NCBI GenBank assembly: GCA_030141605.1
Contig: JAQGDQ010000080.1
Coordinates: 126,001 to 186,000 of the forward strand
DNA from: Tubiluchus corallicola
Taxonomy: Eukaryota; Priapulida; Priapulimorpha; Priapulimorphida; Tubiluchidae
Length of the DNA: 60,000 nucleotides
Reading direction: 5' to 3'
In this document: positions 47,093 to 57,700 of the stretch, one piece after another
Layout: each line of letters opens with the position of its first letter
How positions within the stretch are numbered: position 1 is the first letter of the stretch
The notes under the pieces: generated by a model
Database searches by the model: none
The model's input: only the letters and a program-made list of their open reading frames with translations
What the model was told of the DNA's origin: nothing
Translations under genes and position numbers: made by a program

Positions 47093-47568
47093 AAGCGTTC
47101 CCTCGCTACTTCGTGGTTCGTTTATCGCAGACTCGCTATTTCGCGGATTTTCAAAAATATTAATGTAAAATATTTATCTCGGTATTTATCTCAGTATCTC
47201 GGTATCGTGATAAATCATAAAAAATTACCATTGACAGTAAATGTGTGTATTTATGGATGAATACACACCAAAAACGAAATGTAGTACTTGCGCCCATATC
47301 AAATTTTTAAGATTACGTATATAGGGAGAAGACTTTAAAACATTTTTATGAACATTTAAGAAAAGTTTTTTAAAAGACACATGTACAGTATGGGAAAAGT
47401 TATTAAGGGAATGGAAAAGGGTTATGTATAAAAGTGTGGGGAGGGTTTATAAAGACTTAAAAAATAATGTATAACTACTAAAACAAGTATAGCGTCTCTA
47501 GTTCGCGGAAATTCACTTATCGCGGGTGGACCTAGAACAGAACATCCACGATAAGTGAGGGAACACTG
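47093..47568. mobile_element. pogo/Tigger-type MITE (TA-flanked, CCCTCGC TIRs)
   Basis: Left GTTCCCTCGCTACTTCG (47097-47113) after a TA; right end inverted CAGTGTTCCCTCACTTATCG before TA (47569-47570). Internal subterminal motifs TATTTCGCGG and TTATCGCGGG repeat the terminal theme. 476 bp with no transposase. Confidence 0.82.
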
Positions 47569-47578
47569 TATTTTAATA

Positions 47579-48235
47579 CAGTAGGCGCCGCTTAATAGAC
47601 TCACGGCTAATAGACCCAATCTCTTAATTGACTCAAAAAACCGGGCCGCTTCTATTCAAATATACATAAAAGCTATCGGTAATTGACTCAAATAACTCCG
47701 CTTAATTGACTCAATATTTTTCCTTGCCTACTTAAAATAAGATATTTGTATATACCAAAAGAACCTTTCCTAATTTTATGTCATCTTTGCTTCCCTTTTG
47801 TGCACGATGTATGCAGAAACAAACATGTTTTAACTTAAAAGTACCATTTTGTTTGTAAGCAGGTACGTTTATCATGAGTAAATACGCAAGTGTAGCGGTT
47901 TTGCTTTGAATCTGTTACCCACTCGCCCACTCTTACCCAAAGAATTTCTGGAAGCTAAACATTTAACCAATTGCCAACTGCTTTCCTTTTGATGCTCTTG
48001 TTGCAAATCACGCTTTCAGGCTTAATCAGTTAACAGTCAAAGATTTTTTCTAATTTTTAACTGCACAAACGAATTTTATTGATTAGTTCATTTCTAAAAT
48101 TCATTAAACACCGTTGCAATGCCCAGTAAGCTGATGACTCCTGCTTCTATAGTTAACAGCTATAAGTATAACACCCATCGGTTAATAAGTTCAGTCGGTT
48201 AATTGGGTCAAAACATACCGGTCCCAAAGTGAGCA
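47579..48235. mobile_element. pogo/Tigger-derived element, family B copy 1, right end missing
   Basis: Starts CAGTAGGCGCCGCTTAATAG eight bases after the previous element's TA. It matches 55543-56515 from both left end and interior (AAGTACCATTTTGTTTGTAAGCAG; GTTAATTGGGT-type block near 48196-48208). The last about 25 bp (the right TIR) is absent, so it is truncated. Confidence 0.8.
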
Positions 48236-49979
48236 CATTTCATATTCATAACAGACTTTGCTGCAAAAGTCTCATCTCCAAAAAGAGTTTTTGACTACTG
48301 ATTGTATTCCAAATCGCCTATCAAGTCTTATAATGACTGCTTCAATTGCTCTTAAAAGGGCATAGAAACATTACATAAACGCGAGCAGAATTGGCTAATA
48401 CATTTTAACATTGACAATTTGACAACCAAAGGCATGAACACGTTTTTAATTCTTCCAAGAAATGTCAAGCATGTCCAAAAGCTGCCAAAGACTCTACCTA
48501 TACATTACTATTAAGGCAAAAAATTAGATCACGCTTCTTCATGACAGTATGGGACCACCACACATGAGCAATAACATTTTGGAAGCAGAGTGATGATATA
48601 TTGGCGAGGTTTGCGTGTAATATAATTCTATCATGGAGGTGTAGATTACACCCTCCTGTATAGCCAAGAATAAAACAGTGCTTGAATAAGTGTGTGGAAT
48701 AACGTTTTTGCATGGTTCACCAAATCTTATACCATCATTTAGATTTTAATAGTGATAATGTTATCTATCTACTAGGGAAGGGTGTAATTTGCATCAGCAA
48801 AAGTTTCAATGCTAAGATTGTTTTAAATTTTCCAATGCTTCATTGCCAGTGCAACAATAAGATTGTTTTAGATACATATTTTCACCATATCCAGTCATCC
48901 AGTGGGAAAATCTACCTTCACCTATTGTACAAATCTCAGACACAGTGAAGCTTAGACAAGCAATACAAGACTGGAATACAATACAATATATTTAAAAGGA
49001 ATCAGGTCTCATCTAAATGTACACTATAGTGTTATTTTGTTGACAGGCATATGTGCTAGTTGCAATAATATCCCTAAAGGAATACTGCAGTATCTACATT
49101 CAGATTGAGAAAAGAATGTTGCAGTTAGTGCAACACCTACATACACATTTAGTGCACAGGACAACATGCAATTATGATATTAATTTAAATGGGTCTAATC
49201 CAAACCTAAACTTGTCGTGATAGAGTTGCAATTGACCTGAATAGAATGCAAACTTTTTCCCTTTCCTCGCTGCTTCCTATTTTGCATATAGTAAATAGTA
49301 AATAGCTTGACGACGAACAGCGTCAACGGTCAACTGAATTTTGAGAGCGCTTGAATTTTGGTAAGTCATTGTAATAAGCAGCTCCTTTGTGTTGACTAAA
49401 GCAACTGCGTGAACACTTTGTCGATAGACTTTGATGTGGAGATGCAAATCGCTTAACTTTATGCAGTGTTTAAAATTAATAACTGCGTTAAATGTAATGA
49501 TGTTATTCTTAATGATGCTTAGCCTGCTTCGCAGGTCCACATATATACCGCTAAATTTGCGGAGAACCAGTGTGGTATATGGGCACCTCAAACGAAGTGG
49601 TGCTGACAAACCAATGAAGCCACTGACATTGCAGTGTCTGGTTTTTTGCTGTGTTACTGCTGTCTTTATTTGTCTTGAGGGCAGAATTATTTTATTTTAG
49701 AATTCTGCCTGTCTAATGCTAAATATCCTGCCTCGCAGTTGCTTTTCTGCTTGTAGTCGATATATATAGTGTAAGGTGCAGTGCCAGTCTTTATTTCTTC
49801 TATCAGCAAAAAAAGCTCTAGACAAAGAGTCACTTAATTACATTTGAGAAGCTGGTTTGTACTCAACTTCTAGAGAATACTTCTGCAGGCGATCAGGCAG
49901 TTGCGTTCAGACGAAGTGAGGGCTTTCGAGGCATAAGTCGTTGCATTCCTTAAGTGTCTTTTGGTGCTGGCATAGTAGG
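48236..49979. other. unassigned, probably degraded transposon DNA
   Basis: Open frames 48498-48713 (minus), 48712-48948 (plus) and 49277-49609 (minus) have no motifs I recognise. The region should contain the 3' half (RNase H, integrase, LTR) of the Ty3/gypsy element just to the right, but I see no such domains. Confidence 0.4.
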
Positions 49980-51397
49980 GTTAGGTCATATACCATCCAC
50001 CGATATTATATGGGCCATGTACGATACACTTTCTTGCTTAAACTTTAACTTTTTCTTGTTTAGCTTAAGCCTGCGTTCACGACACCAATCCAGTAATGTT
50101 TTAAATGCTGTATGATGCGATTTGATGGCTTCCTTAATGTCACCTGCTGTTCCATAAATCAAAATATCATCTGCAATATCGTTGTTATTGAGCAGATCTT
50201 CCAAGCACTGAGTTAGTCTGCGCTGAAATTCTTTTGGCGCTGAAGAAAGTCTGAGTGGCATCCGACACCAGTGATAATGTCCAAATGGCATCCAGAATGT
50301 AGTTAAGAAACCAGACTCTTTGTCCAGAAGTACTTGCAGAAAACCATCCAGAATGTAGTTAAGAAAGCAGACTCTTTGTCCAGAAGTACTTGCAGAAAAC
50401 CATCTTTGGCACCTACCGCAGACAATATTCTTATGTTTGCCAGTTTTGGTGCAAGCTGTTCTATGGTTTGTATAGGGCAGTGATTCCTCTTAATAGCCTT
50501 GTTCACGTTTGTTGGATCTAAGCATATGCTTAACTTAGGAGGTTGCCTTACTCCGACCATATTGTTGATCCATGGTGTAGGTTCTGTGACCTTGGTTAAA
50601 ACACCCATTTCTTCAAGTTCATCAAGTTTTGCTTGAGCTCCATTTTTACAGGAATTGGCATTCTGTGTCTAGCGCTGTGCACTGGTTTGACATTCGGATC
50701 TAGTTCAATGCGATATACACATACTGCCTGCGATTGTTGCTTATCACATTGTAGATACTCTCATTGCTATTTAGTTCGCTTTCTTGTAGCTGGTTTACAT
50801 GTTGTGCCTTTTTTCGCTTTGCACCACTGCTGTTTATTCTGTTTGTTCACTGCTGTTTATTCACTGCATCTGATTGAAAGTTTGTTTAGCACTTTTTGCA
50901 CACTGTGGAAAATGATTTAGTTTGTTGCATTTGCTGTATTTGATGCTATAAGCAGGACACTTTCCTTTAGTGCGACTGCTACCACAATAGTTGCACTACT
51001 TCATTAATTGTGCATGTTTGCTGTCATTGCGTGTTAGCGTAATGCACGGTATGCACCGCTTCATTGCTGATTGATGCACTGTTTTGTTGTAGCTGATTTT
51101 CCCTGTACTTCACTGGTTTCTGCATATGACTATTGCTCTTTGCAGTGTCAAAACGGATTCATGATAAAGTTTTGCATGCACATTTGAATTACGACACCCA
51201 TTTGATTGACTGACAGCTATTCTATCACGGATCATCTCATCACTTAGTGTCCTATAGTTACAGGTACTTGATAATTTATGGAGACGATTTAAAAACTTAT
51301 CTGTCATTTCACCAGAATCCTGCGTCGTTGAATTAAATTTATACCTCTCATAGATTGTATTACGAGTGGGTTGAAAATGTAGCTGCATTCTTTGCAT
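49980..51397 (-). pseudogene. Ty3/gypsy LTR retrotransposon remnant (gag, zinc knuckles, RT)
   Basis: Order on the minus strand: gag (51397-51110, NTIYERYKFNS, then LSDEMIRDRIAVS, LTLQRAIVICRNQ), two zinc knuckles (50995-50900, CNYCGSSRTKGKC and KCNKLNHFPQC), then RT from about 50690 (VTEPTPWINNMV, LSICLDPTNVNKAI) to the catalytic IADDILIYG (about 50174-50148) and AHIISVDGI. Protease is missing between knuckles and RT (about 200 bp only). Knuckle 1 has Arg for His and knuckle 2 has lost its first Cys. A 56-bp duplication breaks the RT frame. No integrase or LTRs seen. Confidence 0.85.
50289..50400. repeat. 56-bp tandem duplication inside the gypsy RT
   Basis: Copies 50289-50344 and 50345-50400 (CATCCAGAATGTAGTTAAGA ...) differ by one base (CCAGAC/GCAGAC). 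56 is not a multiple of three, so the duplication by itself shifts the RT frame. Confidence 0.93.
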
Positions 51398-51850
51398 GAC
51401 GGTTTAGGCATTTAGGCATTCTTACTCAGCAAGTTCTAAATTCATGTAGAATAATAACAATGATAACTGATAATTTTTGACTGATAACAAGGTTGCTACT
51501 CGAACGTTGCTCATTTGTCTACCAAACCTGTAGCTATTTTGTAATTATAGAATGCATCACAAAAGAAATCCCCTTTGCTGCAGTTCATTTACTCAGGTTT
51601 TGGTATCGTATTTGTTACAGAGTTTTTTTTAACTATATGATACCATCTTTTAACACTGTGTATTTATTTATATAACAGGTTTTCAGTCAAAGTACTAGAT
51701 TTAAAGATTTTACTTAGCAACTTAAAATTTCCATAACAACAATCTCTGAATGTAACTGATTTGTGCTACATGTAGCAAGCAATGATACAATTAGGCCTAT
51801 GACTCCACAATGCTCACCAGACTGTAAATGTCAACAAACATGTTCTTAAC
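51398..51850. other. intergenic, nothing recognised
   Basis: Short anonymous open frame 51493-51675; gag similarity ends at about 51397. Confidence 0.5.
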
Positions 51851-51858
51851 ACTTAAAG

Positions 51859-52169
51859 CAGTGGTTCCCAAAGTAGGGGTAAATTACCCCCCGGGGGTAA
51901 TATGGTTTTTTTGGGGGGGTAACGGGCACCCCCCTGAAAATTTTAAAACTTCGCTCGGAATGCATTTTACGTAGTTTTCTTCTTGAAGAGACTGCCTCCG
52001 GCAGGCAACACTGTGTAAATAAATAAATAATACATAAATAATTTTGCTTGCTTGTGGCATATACGTGTGTTTACTTTTTGAGTTGGAGAAGTAGTACTAG
52101 GTGGGGGGTAATGGACACGACCGGGTTTCCCGATTTGGGTAACGGTTTGAGAAAGTTTGGGAACCACTG
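51859..52169. mobile_element. hAT MITE with 8-bp target-site duplication
   Basis: 311 bp. Ends CAGTGGTTCCCAAAGT and, inverted, CAGTGGTTCCCAAACTTT. Perfect 8-bp duplications ACTTAAAG at 51851-51858 and 52170-52177. Interior has C/G runs (CCCCCCGGGGG; GGGGGGG). Non-coding. Confidence 0.93.
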
Positions 52170-52669
52170 ACTTAAAGGAAAACAGGATGATTTTTCATGT
52201 ACTACCCCATTTTTAAGTACACTAAACAGTACACATTTTAACACCAGTAATACTGCAAAAGCGTTTCTGATAACTAAATAATAGATTGAAATATTAATTA
52301 ACTGTGTGCGAGCCCAACTAGTGATGACATCGCAAGCTAACATGATTTTCAACATAAAAACATTCCATAAGCACATTGCGCGTGTTGGCAAAGCGGAAAT
52401 TGAAGTACAGTGGTACTGTAGGAGATTTAGTGTGTTGTACTAAAACTCTGCAAGTTATAAGGTAAAAATTTAAATTTCAAAGCTGCCGTACATGTGTAGT
52501 TCATCACAAACTAACACAAACGAACTGAGAGGTACAGCACCTGATTTTTGTGCAACACTTTCCGAAATGCAGGCGCTAGTGCCTGTCTAACTAGCGAATG
52601 ATGAAATGCATGTAATAGCGAAGAACTAGTGGCATTAATGCGAAATTGCATTTGTATGTTTCCTTTCAT
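52170..52669. mobile_element. MITE-like dispersed repeat, copy 2 (TTAAAGG ends)
   Basis: Same family as 11461-12001: CTTAAAGGAAAACAGGATGA at the left, GCGGAAATTGAAGTACAGTG in the middle, GAGAGGTACAGC and TTTTTGTGCAA blocks, and an inverted end TTTCCTTTCA near 52668. The hAT MITE has inserted at its left edge. Confidence 0.72.
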
Positions 52670-53230
52670 TATTAAAGAATAGGTTGTTTTGTCATATAGT
52701 TTAATGTTAGGTCTGGTTTTGCTTTAAGGAAAGGCAAAGACACTACAAAATTCGTTTTAATAATCTGTACAGTATTGTATACAATAATACTTTTTTGGAA
52801 GGAGGAGAATTTATTAGCAGTGGCCATATATTGCAAAAGTTTGAAAGGTAACTGGCCGCATGTAGGAGCAAAAATGAATAGGTAGCGAAACTGATTACCT
52901 GCCCATGAACCTTATGTGATGAAGCGAGGCAAAATAAAAATGACATACTCAGAACTTTGAAAACGAAAAATGTGTCTGCCATTACCAAAAAAGAGGTTTT
53001 TTGCTGTACCCGAGTAATGAAATCCCTGAGTGTGGCTAAGGTTGTACCATACCCATATATTTAAGGTCAGTGAGTGTGAGCATGTTTTGTGCAGAGTATT
53101 TTCACAATGGTCAGCGCCACAGTTTTTAAGGGTTTTTTTACTAGTCACAAGTACTGTAATAACCATGTTTTTTATATTAAAAAAAGCATATCTAGACACA
53201 TTTAACACTTAGAGCACACATGCCTAAGGA
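52670..53230. other. intergenic, nothing recognised
   Basis: Overlapping anonymous open frames on both strands; no domain recognised. Confidence 0.45.
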
Positions 53231-53576
53231 AAATTGTTTGGTTAAGGTAAGGGCTTGCTGATAAATGATATGGATATTAGTGCAGCACACCGCATACCGT
53301 CAGAAAAAGGAGTACCGCCGATTATAGTGAAATTTACAAGAAGGTCGGTCAGGGATAACATATGTAAGCAAGGGAAAAACTGTCCAAGGCTTGGTGATAT
53401 AGGGTTTCCGTCCAACAATCGTGTGCAGATAAGGGAATGTCTCACTCCGGCCAGGAAAGCATTGTACAAAAAACAGCAAGGGTATAAATTTGTATGGACA
53501 AATCAAGGAAGAATCTTTATGAGAGCTAATGAAAAAATGGAATCCTTCCAAATTAAATGTGAAAAGGACTTAACCT
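53231..53576 (+). pseudogene. L1-type LINE ORF1 C-terminal fragment
   Basis: Open frame with DMDISAAHRIPSEKG, then PPIIVKFTRRSVRDNI and KALYKKQQGYKFVWTNQGRI: the RRM/C-terminal domain pattern (AHR, PIIVKF, RR..R..I) of L1-like ORF1 proteins, which bind LINE RNA. The upstream coiled coil and downstream endonuclease/RT are absent. The frame is intact for about 100 codons, so it may be fairly young or domesticated; the former is simpler. Confidence 0.75.
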
Positions 53577-54704
53577 AATTTGAACTGTTGCAGATTCTAT
53601 TATGATTACACTTATGCTTGTCTTTGACCCTAATCAAGTAAACAGGTATCTTTCTCATTTTATGTTTCTTTGCCATTTGTCAGATTGCCTGTTCACCTAA
53701 TATCTTAACTGTTTACGTGTGTACTGGTTGTGTGTGCATGCCCACGAGTGTGTGTATTATTTATAATTACAAGTTTATATTGTATAAGTGTGCAATAAAT
53801 GCAAAATGATAGCTCACATTTTTTGAATGATAACTAGAAAAAGTTATCAGTACAGTCATAATGCCTAGGCAAGTTGGTACTGTAAGTGATTACAAAACTA
53901 TGGATACCACTGAGTAATAATTACAAACAGCTTAGCGCTTGATATGGTTTAATGAAACCAGTTTCTTTGTCCCTATGTTAATTCTAACCTTGACTACATG
54001 GGTAAATGGTCCAATTAATAAGCGATTCGTAAGTGGTTGAGGACGAAATGTTGCCACGTATCAAGTATTTAATATATTAACCTGTTTACAGTAACCGATT
54101 AACAGATTACCCTGAAGTGAAAACTTTAACGTACCTGGATATAATCTGCGACATTCACAGGTATGCTGCCTTGATTGCAAAATTGAATTTTACCAATGAA
54201 TATATGAATGAAATTTTTTCTTTGCATAGGCCTATATATTTATTATCAATATAATAAATAATAGTGATCGAGCACTGTTAAAACACTAAACGAAACATAT
54301 ATTATATGTGTTGTACGTGAGTGTAATATCTTTAGTACAGAAGTGACTCCATGCTTTTTGTGTGGGCATCGCACAGAGGGCGAGACAGCTCAACGTAAAT
54401 TTATGCTTAATTCTGTATTAAATTTACCCCTTTTAGAAAGATATATATAAAAATAGTTGCTCTGTTTCAATTTGCACTTATTACCAGCAGCAAAAACTGT
54501 AATTATGACATATCCAAGGGTAATTTAGAAGGGTAATAAAACCTGTAGTGTATAGTAAATATAAAAAAGATATGTAATTGAATTCATTTGGCAGATATTT
54601 GTGATCTTATGTTTTTCTTTAATGGTCAAAATATCCGATTGTTTCGTTCTTGTAGGACATATGCTGAGCTGATATCGAGCGACTTCTAACTTGTTAAAAA
54701 GACA
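53577..54704. other. upstream region of the kinesin gene
   Basis: AT-rich; should hold the promoter and 5' UTR of the kinesin gene, but I cannot identify a TATA box, CpG-rich island or first exon edge with confidence. Confidence 0.4.
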
Positions 54705-54743
54705 ATGGAGAAAGCAGAAGTTCCTGTGCGTGTACTTGTTAGG
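54705..54743 (+). CDS. kinesin exon 1 (start codon)
   Basis: The ATG in AACAATGGAG-like context (54705) encodes MEKAEVPVRVLVR. This is the usual distance from the start to the VRVRP motif in this subfamily. Donor TTAGG|GTAGGT. A TAA lies in frame shortly upstream (TTGTTAAAAAG region), consistent with a true start. Confidence 0.82.
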
Positions 54744-57700
54744 GTAGGTAATATTATATGCAGTACTTAGAATTTCAATAAAATATAATGAGCTGTGTAA
54801 AGATTTTTAACTTGGTAAACTAAATATTCAGTGTGTGGTTACATACGTACATGTACAGATTTTAATTGTTGATTCCTATCTTACAACAAGTTTACTGTCA
54901 ACCAATTTGAACTCAGCATGTTATGCTTTGATAAATTGTGATACTTAATTAAAATGATTATGTTGACGATGATGATGATGATGATGATGATGATAATGAT
55001 GATGATGATGACGACGATAATCAAGATAATTGCTAACTCGAGCGGCATTTTTATAGGTCATTATAATCTTAATATTGTACTTGAGGAAGCCAGCGTACTG
55101 TGTTTAATTTTGATTTTGAATAATAAATAACTATTTCTGGTATGTGTTCGCATAATGTTCTGAAATCTAATGTGTTTTACAATCAGTAGCCATACTGGTC
55201 TCATTGTGGTTGTTTTCCCAAGCATTTTGTTTTAACAGGAAATGCGAAATGCTTACTCTTTATGTATTATTTCAAATATGCTGTTCAGCAAAGTGCTGTA
55301 ATTGTTTTAACCTTTATTTTTAGGTGAGACCATTACTACCGAAAGAAAAATTAGAAGACAACTTTTCATGCATGTGGGTATTACCTGGTGCAAAACAACT
55401 GGCTATAGGTCATGATCGCAGCTTTACTTTTGATCACGTTTTTGATCCTAGTGCAACACAGGTTGAATTTTACATCATACTTTATTATTTGTGAAACAAG
55501 TTTGCTCCAAGAGCTTGCTAACAATAGTATTTATTGAATATACAGCAAGCACCGTTTATTACATTCATGGTTAATAGAATCTGTCACTTAATTGATCAAA
55601 AACACCTGGTATGGGCCACTTCTATACAAATGTATATAAAAACTGGCACTGATAGATTCAAATAACTCTGCATAATTGACTCAATATTCTTGCTCACATG
55701 CTTCAATAAGACATTTTTGTGTGACTGATAAGCTTTTATGATTTTATGTTGTTTTTTTGCTTTTGTGCTCTAATATACGTAGAAACAATCATGCTAAGTA
55801 CCATTTTGTTTGTAAGCAGGAACGTTTATCATACGCTAATATGCTAGCCTATGGGTTTTGCCTTGACACGCGTGTTCACTGCAGTTAAGTTATCCAAGAA
55901 TTTCTGCAAGCTAAACTTTTAATCACTTGCCTAACGGTTTGCTTTTAAAACTCTTGCTGCCTTCAGAGAATGTTTAATCAGTTAGCTGTTGCTGTTATGC
56001 CAGGGATGACGATACACCACATTAAGCTGTTGCAAAGTTAACAATAGATTACCATGCAAACTCGAATGCTTGGGTAACAGCTGTGTTGTTTAATGAATGG
56101 TTAGTGAAACGGGATGCAAGCTTAAAGCGAAATTTCATACATCCAAGTGTTTGTGCATACAGCAACAGATTTTCTACATTTTTATCATTATGGGAACTTT
56201 GTGATGGAATGTTGCAAAAAAATGAAGCAGCCATCCTTGAACGATTTTTTTTAATTTTTGTAAATAAACAGACTTGTGTGATTTAAAAAAGTCAACTATT
56301 TTATTTTTTATTAATCCACTTTATAAACAAATATTTTTAAATAGCTGCATAGGAATTTAGGCACTACTACTATTAACAGCCTTTGCAGTGCATACTAAGC
56401 TGATGATTCTTACTTCTATACTAGTAGTACTACATCTGTTGGTTAATTCTTTCAGTCAGTTAATTGGGTTAAAACACTTCCATCCCTAAGTGAGTCTATT
56501 AAGCGGTGCCTACTGTACTTGCAGTGCAATTGCACCAATATGTCCAAACATCAGCTCAAAAGAAATTCTTTCTAATGCCAAATTTATATCTTAATGTGAC
56601 GGTAGAATAAGAACTAGTTATTCATTTATTCATGCCATCCCATGCATGTGCAATAAAAGTATAATTTGCATTTTGTAGTCCGATGTTTACGCATTGTCAG
56701 GTGTAAAATTTCTGATAGACAGCTTCTTCAGTGGTTATGATGCAACAGTGTTTGCGTATGGACAAACTGTGAGTATTATTACAGGTCTGATTTGTTATTA
56801 AAGACAGCCGTTACTCTTTTGCTCTTATCAGTTCTCGTCTTTTTTCTTTTCGGTATTTTACTGCATTATTTTTTTTAAGATTGTTCTGATGTGAAGACAT
56901 AAAATGTCGTTTTTGCATTAACTAAATTCTAATTACTGTTTCAAGGTGGATACTATAAAAGATTTATAATGGAGAGAATATTTTAATAATTTCACAAAAA
57001 ATTGTTTTACTTCTATTTTCAGGGATCTGGAAAAACATACACTATTACTGGTGATAGTCCACTATTATCAAGTGAGGAAAAGCGAGGGATAATTTCCCGC
57101 TCTGTTGAAAAAATATTTAACAAAATGCGGGTATGTGGTTGTAGAGATGCAGAGTGCACAGTAACTGTCGCCGTTTCAAACTTTTGCTCTTTTACGATAA
57201 GTAAGGTAGAATGACTGGTTTGTTTTGTATTTAGAAGAAACTTGTTTTATTACAAAAACAGATTAAAATAGGGGTCTGCAGATAAGAAATTGCTTTTTTC
57301 TTTTTTGGTGTGTTTATCTGTATTCTATCACAGGACATTGTAATAAATGCTATAAAAGTGATATAATTTAAAAAGCTCACACTTCTCTAAATTTTGACCT
57401 ACATTTACCATTTTTACCCATTGTCGTTCAGCCGTAACATCTCCGTGAACTTACAGGAAAATCCTAAAGTCAGCGTGTTTCCCGTATTTTAAAGTATCTT
57501 AACGGTTTTACTTGAAAAGTGAAACGTAAAATATTGTAACATTTTAGTATGCTAAATTTCATTCCAAGTAATGCTGTTATATTTTTGCAAATCTTTTAGT
57601 TTTTCTGCAGTTTCTTTCTGAAATTTAAAATTCCTCTCTTGTTAAGGACTCTTGTGCTAGCACAAGTGAAAATATCTATGTGTTAATATGGAATTGCTTT

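Noticed and set aside
54965-55020. Coding aspartate/methionine repeat or CRISPR-like array
   Set aside because: Pure trinucleotide microsatellite inside an intron; no spacer-repeat structure.
57131-57214. Kinesin exon 4 continuing to the stop at 57214
   Set aside because: Similarity to kinesin stops at a GTATGT donor and resumes at 59648.
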